Below, piece by piece: positions 12,021 through 25,400 of a stretch of 64,000 nt of DNA (position 1 is its first letter; each line of letters opens with the position of its first letter). Where the stretch lies: NCBI GenBank assembly GCA_030142905.1, contig JASJOG010000074.1:1074001-1138000 (forward strand). The letters are read 5' to 3'. Under the pieces are notes generated by a model. It made no database searches, was not told the DNA's origin, and saw nothing but the letters and a program-made list of their open reading frames with translations. The position numbers and the translations under genes are program-made. This stretch comes from Heliopora coerulea. Its lineage: Eukaryota > Cnidaria > Anthozoa > Scleralcyonacea > Helioporidae.

Positions 12021-14835
12021 AAATCTGTGGCGTTCTTCTAAAAGAAGCAAGGAAACGTGTTAAATTGAGTCGTACATGATACAACTAAGCTTTGCTGCTT
12101 TATGCAGGCGATCTTCACATTTTGTAAGTCCAGACAAATGATTAAATTAGGCGGATGCAAGTGTCGCATGTTCAGGCCGATATTTCTCTTAATGTCTTCT
12201 TGCAAGCCAATATGCTTTCCGCTCAAAGTGGAGATCACTATAACTATTTCATACGTTCTCCGAGGCAGGAATTGACAGTGTGACATATCTGGCAAATGCC
12301 ACAAAGATTGGTACTGTAATGGCCTCGATACGAAAAGTATTTAAAGTAGACTAAGTTGTATCATTGACATTTCGATGACACAGTATCAGGAATATCAGGA
12401 ATAATTTGCTTTAAACAACATCACTGAAACATATTATTTTAGGAATATTTAGTAACTAACGTTTCGTTACATGTTTCATACATGCAGTATCAGATTACTC
12501 TTTTTTTGTTTCAACCAGATGAATATCTTTTTAGCGCTTAACTTCAGTATATCACTCACGCGGTGAACGAAGTCTCTCCTGCCCTGTTTTGCACTAAGCG
12601 ATGTAACATAACAAGGTCACGCGAAAGCAAAAGACACATTTTAAGTCGATAATATCTCGGCCGTGCAAGCCAGGCAGCATTATAGACATGGCAAGCATAA
12701 TAAGGATATAAACATAAGACAAGGCGGCATAATGACATGATAGGAACATGATGTCATGGGAAGAAACGACCAAAAGAAAAACCTTATCTTGCGTTTATGT
12801 CACGTTATGTCGCTTATATGGACAAAGCTAGTCCAAACGATTAGTCTGTGCTCCTGAGATTACAGTGTTTTCATCGTAGCAGACTGTTGAGCTCTTGGTT
12901 GTTAATGGCCTTAGTGAACGAGAGTCAGTTGTTATAACATAAAGTGGAGATAGTCCTTGTTAAGTTTTGAATGTCAGCGGAGCCTGCGTTGGCGTATTTG
13001 CAAGAGAGGAAACGGCGGGTGATGACTCGAGAGTTGTTTATGAAATGTTAAATGTTTTTAAATGTCAACAAAGAAGGGATCGGATGTTGTATTTCAAGAC
13101 CCGTCCTGGGCATAGTTCATGAGGTTGTTGTGTTTGTCAAATGGAAGTATTGACGTTGAGGAAATTGCTTTTGTCTGGACTTTGTTCTGTAATATCGTGT
13201 GAAATGTCATACATGATTATTCCTCGGTTTAAAAGTTTCTAAATACGCACACAATACCACTCTTTCACGTGTTTGCCATTATCTTATCAGTTGAAAACAT
13301 AACTAGTAACGTCATTGAGTAGTCTGGCATCACCTTCATCCCTTTCATTTGTTCGTGCAAACGGTCTATTACTTTGGAAACCACTGAAGGTTGATTGAGT
13401 AGATCGTATGACTTACGCACCATGTCGGTTTTTATCACTTGTTATTTTTTTCAAAATCAACACTTGCACGCGGATTTCACCAAACTGTGACAGGTCAAGT
13501 GGTAGCAAACACCAGTTCATTGTCACCGAAGTGAAGTAACCTTGACAATCTCCTTTGTTCCGCGTCTTCGAACTGCGTCAGTATGTCTGGAGATAGCCAC
13601 ATTTTTCATATTTTGAGGGACAGCACGTCATGGCAACATCGTGATATGTCAAAGGATCTTTGAGAGTGAAAAATGCGGGGAATACTGGATTCTAGAGCGC
13701 AGGGCAGAAGTTGTTCAGGACGGTAGGAAGACATTCTCAACTGCAAATCTAAATCGACGAAGCAGGTCTTGAGTGCCGAAATTCAACGAGGTATCCACGT
13801 ATGCAGCAATGTCGTTGTCCTGTGTCTACTAGGTCCGGATCTATTTGGACTGTCTCATTAAAGTCCGACTTCAAAGTCAAGTACAAGTCTAAGTTTCTAG
13901 TTCAAGGCCAGTCGACTGCAACGCAAGCTGTTGTTGATTATATGAATGTTCTGCGTCAATATTGTCGTGTACTTGCTTCGAGAATGACTCTGGCGATACC
14001 TGAATCAAACTCAGATGCCCAAGAAATGTTTTCAAGCCCCGGACGGAAAGCGAATCCATAACTTGATGACTAGTGAGATGCTCTTATCATTCAGCTACAG
14101 AGAGACTGTAATAAACGACTATTTCAAAACTTAAAATTACCCACACCCTGAAAATCTATTACTTGAACATTCTTTGAATACGTGATCTTCTGTCCGAGTC
14201 TATTCTGGTTAATCACACTGTTGCTTATGCTGTTTTGCCTTCCGTGCACTTAACTTTAGAACGACAGAAGGTGATTGAAGGTTATTCAGAAGGTCATTAG
14301 TTGAAATTACCATAAACGTGGAGACAAAAACTTTGCGACTCTTGCTAATGTCTTTCATGTAATCTTGTTCTTGTTGAAAGACGTTTCGTGGAGGGTATCG
14401 CTAGAAAAATAACTCTCAGCGTTTCCGAGAGCTGATAAGATTTCCAGAAATCTATATATAGCATTTACCAACTCTAAATATAGCAGGCTTAGGACAAGAA
14501 ATAGATCCAGTAACCGTTTAAAGCTGCTATTTACACGTGCAATTTTATGTTTACCTCGCAATTGTCATCCTGGTGTATGCGATAACCCCAGAACAGTCTA
14601 TGCAGCAAGATTATATCTTAAAGGACAATGTGGCATTTACACTCTATTAACAGTTGAGTTTACAACATTGTTGAAATAGGAAAATTGCGAGTGTCAGGAT
14701 ACATTTTTCTGTCAGTTGCATTTTTCGAAATTTTCCTGTCAAAAATGAGAAAAAAAAGAACAAACAAAAAACCCATCAAAAAACCGACAGCTGGAAAATA
14801 TATATAATGGAGCTCAAGATTTGAGTTGACAAGAT
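12021..14835. other. Intergenic, no gene recognised
   Basis: An 86-codon frame at 13801-14061 and shorter minus-strand frames show no recognisable motif. Confidence 0.4.
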
Positions 14836-14836
14836 C

Positions 14837-14837
<1 letters not shown>

Positions 14838-14906
<69 letters not shown>

Positions 14907-14939
14907 GTAGGTAGGTAGGTAGGTAGGTAGGTAGGTAGG

Positions 14940-14979
<40 letters not shown>

Positions 14980-15500
14980 TAACTATTTAAACACGCTGAC
15001 CTCGTCAACTGAAGCTGATTTCCACCAGGGGCGTGTGAGGTAGAAGTATACAGCAAATATGAAAAGTTTTTAAAAGCTATTTACAAAATGTAAGATATAG
15101 TATAAAAATATTGTATGAAGTATTAAGATATAAGATGTAATATACGAGGTAATAATGTATTTACAGATGCATATATTTGCTTTAATTATCAATGTGTAAT
15201 ATACGAGGTAATAATGTATTTACAGATGCATATATTTGCTTTAATTATCAATGTGAGCAGCGATTTTCGTTCGAAAGGAAGAAAGGGATTTGCTCTCTTT
15301 TATTTCCTTAGGAATAGAATTCCAAAGGAATGATCCATCGTACATAAAACTTTTTTTTAAATTATTAGTACGCGGTTTCGGTAAACAAAGACTAATTGGA
15401 ATGTTTCGAAGATTATAAGTAGTCATCTCACTTTTATAGGTGAATAAGTTGGTGAGTGATTGAGGGCCAATGTTATTTAATAATTTATACATCATTTTTG
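14838..15500 (-). mobile_element. 5'-truncated CR1/L2-like retrotransposon 3' end with expanded microsatellite tail
   Basis: The minus frame 15495-15241 is the C-terminal RT-ORF tail (YNLRNIPISLCLPKPRTN, FLWNSIPKEIKES). It is followed by a 3' UTR with CACGCCCCT and AAATCAGCTT, ending in a tetranucleotide tail. That tail is the (GACA)n(GGTA)n(GATA)n array at 14838-14980 as read on the plus strand. The same UTR and a short TGTC tail end the longer copy at 19255-20565. A 59 bp direct duplication (15136-15194 and 15195-15253) spans the stop region. Confidence 0.75.
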
Positions 15501-15525
15501 CCTTGGCTATCTTATTATTATTAGA

Positions 15526-15639
15526 GTATCGTGAGATCGTAATAGTTTGACTTTATTTGAAAGTCATCATCAGTGTTAATGGGTTTATTCTCTGATGATG
15601 ACTTTGTAATGAGGTCGAAGTACTACGATCTCACGATAG
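15526..15639. repeat. Small palindrome with hammerhead-like core in each arm
   Basis: The arms begin TATCGTGAGATCGTA and end TACGATCTCACGATA. The right arm reads CTGATGATGAC, a short loop, then GGTCGAAG. The left arm gives the same core on the minus strand. It resembles a degenerate hammerhead core (CTGATGA, stem II, GAA). Confidence 0.5.
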
Positions 15640-16269
15640 TCTCATCTTGTCATTAACTCAAATCTCGAGTATGCTTTATTTCATTAATGCGGCAAGATTT
15701 CGCCTTTTGATTTGCTCCAGTTAGTCTTCGAGGTTCTCGTGACTTTAAAGCATACATCAAGACGACGTTCGTAAAGCAGAGAATTGCACGTGTAAGAGCA
15801 CTTGAAGGTGCATGCCATTCCAATTAGATTTTACTATTGTGGTCAATCCTGTTTGTCGATCTTTCATGTGACAACATGTTGTTCATACCTTGGTTTAATT
15901 AGATATCCGTTTCCTGTAATTATATCAGCTTATGCTTGAGTGCGCCCTTCGTCTGTGTTTATTTTTGGGCTTTGTTTTTGCCGCTCTCCATCGCAGCGGA
16001 TCTTGTGAAGGCCATTCACGGTAATAGCTGGTAGAAGAAAAGTAGAGTGAATTGAAAGACCTGGGGAAAACCTCTGTCCTTACAAGGAAACTGTTCAGCA
16101 GTTTCTTTTATTTCTTTCCGAGGTGAAACCGAACGAAAACGTTAACATCGCTGACTGTTTTCAAATGTCTTTGTTTATCTATTTTTATATTCTTCATTTA
16201 TAGTTCGCTTTTGGGAGATCCATCTTGGAATGAATTGCGTTTAATTTTGCCCGATACCTCCCGCTGATC

Positions 16270-19200
16270 ATGCAGGTTTCAGTTCTAGTGATAATGGTTA
16301 CTCTTCGGATGTCCAGTGGGTACCACCTGGCTTTTTACGTGCCCTTCGAATACAAAAATTACAACAGAGACGAAACAAAGAACGGCAATCGCTATCCCCA
16401 CGCGTTGACTATCGCTATTGACGATGTGAACAACAACCCAAACATTCTTCCAGGCCACAACCTCACTTACAGTTGGACCGACAGCACTGAGAGCAATGTG
16501 GTGCTGCGGACAATGTATGAGAAATACATACAGTCAAACCGGTCTAAACCCGTTGATGCGTTCATCGGTCCAGCATTTCATTGTGCAGCACCAGCGAAGG
16601 TGGCCAAAGCATTTGATATTCCAATGATATCGTATGTAAGTATGTATGTAATATATCATACACGAGAAGAAGTGTTTCATCAGATATCCGAACACCGAGA
16701 AGTGAGTTGAAAAACGAGGCGATAACCGAGCTTTTTAACCAACTCAGAGGTGTAAAATGAAGATGAGAGCCCAGCTCAAAATTCGGAGATGTAATGTTAC
16801 CCTAAAATGTTAACCTGAGTGTGATAACATTACATCCCCGAATTTTGAGCTGGGCTCTCATCTTCATTTTGAGCTGGGCTCTCATCTTCATTTTACGTCT
16901 AAGATTTCCGCTCGGTAAATCTTTAGTGAACATTTCAACTTCAAGGTGTTTGGATATCTGATGAAACACGACTTTCGAGTATATGATGTTACATCTCAAA
17001 CGAATCCATATTTAAACAGAAAATCGGGTTTAAATTTGACGAAATTCTATGCTAATTAAGACCAGATATCCAAACTACGTCTCGGTACTGATTTCCTTTG
17101 TGTTTTGCTCATGAATTATTAGTGTGCTTGAGATGTATGTTTATTGCATGACAGAACTCGCTATCCTATCTCTACTCCAGCTGACGAGCGGCGATTGCTT
17201 GCTAGCCCGTGCAATACGTGTTGGTGGGAGAATTTCCGAGTTAACTGGAAGACAAGCAAACGAGACTCCGGTACTTTTTACAAATTCGCAAGCGAGTGAA
17301 TCTAAACTAGCACCACTTTCAACAAAAGCAGCGTTAAAAGCGATGATGCAATATCCGAGTAAAGGACAAAACACAGACCGAATGTCATCTTGTCACTTGA
17401 TATTATAGAACAAGAAACAGATAAGTTGAAAATGGTAATATTTCGGCTCTATTTCAGAGTCATCATGATCATTTGTCTGATTCTTGTTCTAACTTGAATA
17501 TCAAGTCACAAGATGACATTTTTCGGTCTGTGTTTTATCCTTTACTTTTTCAATATCCAAGGAGGGTAGGAATTAGACGACGTAAGCCCCTCCCTTAGCA
17601 TTTGCCAAATGATTTTTATTTGCGTCAACGAAAAAAAAAACAAAATTGACGTATTATTTAAAACAATCAGCGTAAAGGATACGATGGCTCTCACAGACGA
17701 CCGTGAAGTGCTATAATTTATCTGTCACTTTACTGCCATGTGACAGTGTTGTGCGTAAGGACTGTCAACTCATAATGCCGGAATTGGCTTTGTAGAGACT
17801 CTAAGATATAAAGTATTCTTGGGAGAGCACGCCGTCAGAGCCCCCAAACGGAGGCTGATTTAACATTTTAACACCTCGTTCTAAGAATCCTAGATGCACC
17901 GTTGTCCTTACAAACCTCGTTTGTTTTAGCTACGTTTACATTAGACCGAATTTCTCCGGATTCGTAGGCAATCCGGAGACTTTTTCGTCGGATTCAAAGT
18001 AGTAACGAATCCGGTACAGAAAGTCTTTGGATTGCTCACGAACCCGGAAAAGAATCTGGATACTTTGAGTCCGGATAATTTGAATCCGGACAGCTTAGAC
18101 TCTGGAGAAATCTTTCTCGTTTTCGTGAATGACAGCTGAAGTAGCCAGTGGTGGGACAATTTTTTATTAGAGGCTGTAATAAAAAAAGAATGGAAAGGAA
18201 TTTTTCGGTTCTCCAGTGTTATTTTCAATAAAATGTGTGGGGATTTATGTCCATGTTTAGACAAGAAAGCACTTTTTGCTTTAACGCGAGCATGCAATCA
18301 ATCCATATATTTTTTCCTGTGTAAACGGTCAACGAACCCAGATATTATTTTTGTGTGAATCCGAAGACTTTTGCTGTAGTGTAAACGTAGCCTCAGTCTG
18401 TACAGAAAAAGGCTCACTTTTTTCGGTCTGGAACCACAAGGGAATGAACGAAACCTTCAGGCAAATTTTTTCCCGTACAATCCTCAAAGTTTATTAAATT
18501 TATTATTTTATCTTTGACCGTTTGTTATCTGACACTTCAACCATGTTTAAATGTATACGCGTATTTCCTGCAATGATTTCATACCTCTCTGAGACGACAA
18601 AACCCTACAGTTTTAATCGAACAGTAGCTCTGTACATATTGACATATAGTTTAAGTACCTTTATTTATACTGGATAACCCTATCAGCTATTTGAGGCTCT
18701 GAGCTGTTCTCCGTAGAGGTCCAGTTAGGGCCATCCTTCATGGGTCCAGTGTTACTACAGGAGGAAACCGGAGTACCCGGACAAAACCTGCGATGCTTGG
18801 CAGTCAAACAGGACAACACTCTTCACATGTGACAAAGGTAACTTTAGTCAAATAACTGCATGGAGCTGAAATCGAACCCTGGTTACAGTGGTGAGAGACA
18901 TGCGCACTACCACTGTGCCACCAACGCCCCGCAAAGGATGATGCCGTAGGACTCCAAAAGTAACGGCCCTCGTTACTTTCGGATTTGGTAGGCCTTAGGG
19001 GCCGCTACTTTCTGGGAGCCGCTACTTTCGGGTGGTCGCTACTTTCGGATAGTTAAAATACGTTAGGAAGAAACAGCTATTGAATTGACTTAGTTCTCAA
19101 GCGATGAGAGGAATGAAATTTCCAACATTTTTATCACCAGGTCTTATTACACTGATTGTCAAATTAGATTTAAAACTACGAACATTTTGACCAGAATAAA

Positions 19201-19374
19201 CAAAGCAAAAACAACAAAGTCATCTTGAGGCCATGTGTATTAGGTGACAGACATGACAGACAGACAGACAGACATCGCTTATATTTATACACGCTAGCCT
19301 CTCACAACTTTTTTGAACTAAGCTGATTTACAGGAGGGGCGTGATACCTTATAAATACAAATAAAATTATACTA

Positions 19375-19409
<35 letters not shown>

Positions 19410-22400
19410 GTACTTTTAATTACATTACATAAAATTAGATACTACTACATTACATAAAATTAGATAAAAATTAGATTAAAAATAATTACAAATTGTATAT
19501 TCACTATATTCAAGTCAACATGGTTCATTTGAAAGACAGGTCAGCAATGCTACTTTTGAATTGACGAAGCGAAGTCGCTTTTTTAGCCTCTAGTGGAAGA
19601 TTAATCCATAACATTGAGCCACTATAGCTAAAGCTTCGCTCAAGAAAATTAGTTTTCGGCTTTGGATCAGTTTCAAGATTACGTAAGTCATACCCTCTAT
19701 TCAGATCTCTAAGTCTAACAAGGCTTTCTGTTAAGCACTGTGCCGTGTTTTGGTTGAGAACCTTATACAGCAGGACACTCTTCAATTTAGCACGCCTTAC
19801 ATGAAGAGAGTCCCACTGTAAACTTTCCAGAAGCTCATTCGATCTAATTTCATGTCCTGCTCCTGTAATGACTCTGGCAGCACGGTTTTGAAGCGTTTGC
19901 AATTTGTATTTTAATTTCTTATTACATGTATCCCACAAGGGAGAACAATAATCGAAATATGGCTGAATTAAAGATTTGTACAGTTTGACAAGAAAGCATG
20001 AGGGAACAAATGGTTTAATTCTCCTCAAAGCACCTATGCCAGAACAAATCTTTAAGCATAGTTTTTCAATATAAATATCAAAGGTCAATGTCTCATCAAG
20101 ATCGACTCCCAAACATTTGTGGGAGGTAACAGGCGATATTGAATTATTATTCATGGTTATTGTGGAATGTAAATCTGCAACTTTGGATGTCAAATTAGGT
20201 TTAGATCCTATAACCATGAACTTGGTTTTTGGGGAATGAGATTGGAGTTTATTTAAAGTTAACCAATCCATTATATTCTCTAAATCTGAGTTCAAGTTAT
20301 AGGCTAATTCAACAGGATCACACGAGGAAGCAAATATTTGTGTATCATCAGCATATAAACAGGGTGTTGTTAAATTAAGACAATTAGGTAAATCGTTGAT
20401 ATAGATTAAGAACAACAAAGGACCAAGTATTGACCCTTGCGGAATACCACATATTATTTTACCTTTTCCAGAAAGAAAGTCATTTATGAGGCATTGTTGA
20501 TATCGATTTGTTAAGTATGAAGGGAACCACTTAAGTTCCGTGTGAGAAACTCCATAAAATGCCAATTTCTCAGGTGTCGTTTTCCTAGCTTTTTATGATG
20601 TTCTGCGTCCTCAGACAAGGCCACGGGAGTAGAATACAATGGCTTTATTATCTGAAACAATATGAAAACGATAGAAAATGACACCGTGTGCACATGGTCT
20701 CGACACCGTGTGCACGACAGCAGCGATGAGGAGCTTGACATGGTTTTTGGCAGCCATGGTGGCGACGTATAAGAGAGGACATGTTGTAAATATTGGAAAA
20801 TTAACGATGAACACGTACTTTCTTAAAAGACATGTATTAGTACCATTAAGTTGATTGTTAACTTTGAATACAAACATTACTTTTTGTTGGATAAACATGT
20901 GCTTGAAACATAAAAACACCACATTCAAAGGGGCCGCTACTTTCGGAAAATTTTAGAAATGTCACAAATTTGACGTTACTTTCGGTGGGTCGTTACTTTC
21001 GAGGGGCCGTCCCTTTCGGAATTCTACGGTAGGTAGATGAAACACAGTAGACTTTGATATCAACACACACGGGCTTTGATATCAAATCATGATGGTCACC
21101 CTGTGATGTCAATCTCACGGCTGAGAGCGACCACAGCACGCCCGTTCAACATCAGAAGTGGAATGTACTGCCAGAAATATCAAGGACAACTCCCAAATCA
21201 ACTCTCGTTTCTTAGTTTTATAAGATCTTGATCTTAGTTTTACAAATTAATTGCGTAAAATTAGGTATGAGCATTGTTTTGGCTAAAAAATCTCGTCTTC
21301 ATTGCGTTATTCGCCTGTACGTGAAATCTTCTCACAATGAAATGACCATTACCGTACTGATACCGGTCAGCTCGCTGCATGTGCATTAGACTACTGGTAA
21401 GTATCTGCAGATAGACTTTAATAAGTGTAGACGTCCGTCAAGATTTATCGTTACCTCCGGGTACTCCGCTTTCCTCCTGTAGTAACACTGGACCCATGAG
21501 GGGTGGCCCTTACTGGACCTCTAGGAAGAACAGTTTAAGTAGTTGACAGGGTTTTCCAGTATAGATGAAGACACTATGAAGACAATTTACGTTTGTGAAT
21601 CATTGCATTAAAAATGACCTCCAGAAAAGTAACTTGTACTTAGTAATGAAGTTACAGTACTTTACTCAAGTTATTTTTCTTCATGACCATACTTTTTCAA
21701 TCCTAGCTTTGCCTCGAGGATGGTCCATTCCACAAGCGAGACTATCCCTTATTCATAAGAACATATCAGAATACTAACAGCCAAGCCACGTCGGCTCTTC
21801 TGGCCTTACTGCAAGAACTGCAGTGGAAACAAATTGGTATTATTTATGAAAATGTCACGAGGTGGAAAGACCTGAAAAAGGCCATCGAGAAGGACGGCGA
21901 AGAAATGGACTTGGAAATTACCCAGGACGTGCTGCCAGCTGGAGATTTATTTGACCACTACGCAGGTTACGCAGATCGTTATTACAAGCCAGCTATGATA
22001 CGAAATCAATCCTTGCAGCGGACGAGAAATGTGTTAACGAAAATGGCCAAGGAAAAAGCAATAAAGAGTAAGATAAGTTTAATTTGTGCGATATATGGTG
22101 GAAATGTGGAAGCTTGAAGATATCTTGGATGACAGATGAACGTTCATCAAGCTTTAATCTCAGAAAACGATTTCCGAGTCCCAATCGGAATTCGTTTTTC
22201 TGAGGTTAGAGCTTGACGAACGTTCATCTGTCGTCCTCTAAGTTTAATTTCTATTCATAGTTTTCGTAATTTTAACACATCAGTTTACAAGTAGATTGTT
22301 GGATAGTCGAAACATCTCTAAAAGTCAAATGCAACCATTTTTCAGGTATTTCGATTGGAGGCTTAAATCACTGAAGATGCATTGAATAAATGCAAGGGAA

Positions 22401-25400
22401 AGTTTGAGAATTTTGTGTGTTCTCTCACCGAAAATATATGAACCATAAGTGGAGAACTCCGAACCCCTTGTCTTATAGAACGGCGCTAATGTCACATTAC
22501 TGCATTTACAAACAGGTTTTCATCATCGAAATTGTGCATTGTTGGTGATATAAAATTGAATCTTACGTTAGTTCATGTCAGAATTATCCATAAGAGTGTC
22601 CTTGCTCACTGTACTTTCCTTTTACTGCTCTATGATTATATACACAGTGCAAATAGCATTAAAATCCCCAGCTCAAAAGCCAGTTTGCCCAAGGCAACGT
22701 TTTGGCGGTAAAAACGTCAGCCAATGAGGACATTCAGACGAATTTTTCCTTTTGTGGAGAAAAAAACGTCGTCTGACCAATCAGAACGCTATAACGATTC
22801 TTTTTGCGCTAGTGAAAAAACTTGAATTTGTTGATGGCTTATAATAAAAACAACATCCAATACGGATGTGGGCGGAGATCTGTAAAAAGTTGGAGGGGGT
22901 GTCACCAACAGTATGTGGGAACCGGGTGTGTTATGGGCATCTAGAAAAGCCATTCAATGTGGCTAGTGTTGTCGATTGTGAAAAGAGGTTTACACCTTTC
23001 GCTGTTCATTACCAGAAAGTATATGATCATTAACGCCAACCTCAAACTCATTAACGCAAAAATACATTCATTTTATTCAATCGACATTCACTAGCGTTGA
23101 TACGCAGCCATTTGCATCAAAGTGCGTTCTATAGCGCCAACAGACGACTATTAACACTATTCAACTATAAAATAGCGATAATAAAATTCCAATCAGGCAA
23201 GATATTTTTCTTGCGTAATTGAAATTTTATTATTCCTAATGTATAGCAGAATGGTGTTAATGGTCGTCTGTTGGCGCTATAGAATGCCCTTTGATGCCAA
23301 TGGTTGCCCATCTACGCTAATAATTGTCGATTGAATAAACTAAATGTATTTTTGTGTTATTGAGTTTGAGGTTGGCGTTTATGATAGTATATTTTCTGGT
23401 AATGAACAGCAAAACGTGTTCTTCATGGTCTATTTTATTTTAGTTTTTGTAATCGTTACGTCGCACGACGTCTTGATGGACGTGATGGCGGAAGTTAACA
23501 ACCTTGGGCTCGCAGGATCCAAGAAACCTCATCGAGCATTCATTGGTTTCCAACTGGACGTTACCAGAAGTAGCCCAGACTACGCGAGGAAGAATGAAAT
23601 GTTCTATAATAAAAATATTTTAGACCGAAACGATGAATTAAAGAGAAGACGTCTGACGAGAAATGCTGCACGATCTTTACTAATTATATCCTGTGCCGAA
23701 CCCAAGAATGGAGAACGATACGACAGGTTTAAAAAGGAATTAACCAACAGAGCTAAGTCTGTTGAGCCCTTTAACACGGTGAGAATTATACTTTATTTCT
23801 ATGAATAACTTCTAGATTTGTTTCTAAATACACAGTTTGAATAGCCGTACCGAAGTTTATCAGATATTTTGAACGATGATGGTTCACAGCCATAGGATTT
23901 TTAAGACCTGTCATACTCCACGCCTACCAATTCGGCGTGCGAAGATCAGCTCAAATCCGACGGAGTCCTTGGGAGGCTGCCATACGTTGACTGTGTTGAT
24001 ACCCGAGGTCAAGATGCTGTGGAGTGACGTTTTCTTCCAATATTCCTTCAAGATTAATCTCCAATCTCAATCTCTTGTCCCGTTGGGTCATATCTTATAA
24101 TCCAAGACCAAGGCGTCGGAACGACAATAAGATTGGGAGGCCCGGTGAGGTCCCAGTCCCTGTATGGGTGTAGTTGACAGTGTGCTTCAAGGATTACAAA
24201 TCTTAATGGCCAGTTGCCCTCATTGTACAAGTGCTAAAAACAATAACCTCAATGTTGTTTGAAGTCAAATTTGTGATTTTCTAAGGGTTCTAAGGAAAAA
24301 TGGCATTTAATTCAGCGGTGATTTCATTTGGCAATCATACGTTTGTAGTTCAACATTACTTGCCAGTTAAAATGTGGGGGCTACACATACTCTGACCCGC
24401 CACCAAAAAAGTGGAGACTCAGCTTCCGACGACCCTGATCGAAGATACTCCTGCAATATATAAAGCAGCAAATGACTTCAGAGATCGGTTGTTAAAAGCA
24501 CGATTACTGCTAATCTAGAATTACAAGTTAACTTGTTTTTTGTTATTTTGGGTTTTTTTTTTAATTTAGGTTGAATTATCTGGTTCAGATTTTACAACTT
24601 AAAACCTTGTTTTATACACCCGAAATCTATTGAAGAAAATTCCAACTTTTCTTAGCTGCATTATCGAAAAGTCGACCACAATGTGGTTTTTTTTTCACAG
24701 ATTTCAGGTGCATTCATAAAGGTTTGAGCTGTGAAATTCGAACTAAATTTTCAACTAAACTAAACGAAACCAAAGTAACAGATTACCTGGTAATCTTAGG
24801 TTAGCACAAATCGTGCTTTGAACAACCAGCCCCAGTAGATTAAGCTTTTTCTACCTCTGTCGAATTGCCATTGTCGGGCTAAACTAACTTATTTTCTTCA
24901 CCTTACGACATGAACCTACTTTCAAATATTATAATGTTTTTTGGGGGTTTCTTTTTTTTTCAGTCAGCAGATGCTAGAGGAAGGAGCGACGTAGCTCCGG
25001 CCCTTTACGATGCCGTTTATCAATACGCGCTGGCATTGGACAGACTTCACAAGAGAAATGCTAGAATCTCGGCACAAGCTGTGGTCGATGAATTTCGGAG
25101 TCATTCATACATCAGTAAGTGTTAACAATTAGAAATTAAAAAGGCGCTGTAATACTTGACCCTTCGAGGACTGGACCAACCAACAATAACGACCGCTGTA
25201 ATGTCTTCGTAGAGATCAAGGAAACCCAATTCACTTTTTCTGGACGTTAATGATCACCGGTCGCTTACCCCAGAAGTGAACTCCTTCAATCGCTTATTCT
25301 TGAGGTGAATGAGTACGTAAACATATTCTAAGGGAAGAATGACTACTCGTCGCTTTTTCCTAAGGTGAAAAACCCTAGTATTTTATCGCTAGGGATGTAT

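Noticed and set aside
17941..18297. 118-codon minus-strand frame
   Set aside because: It lies wholly inside a TIR MITE and has no domain.
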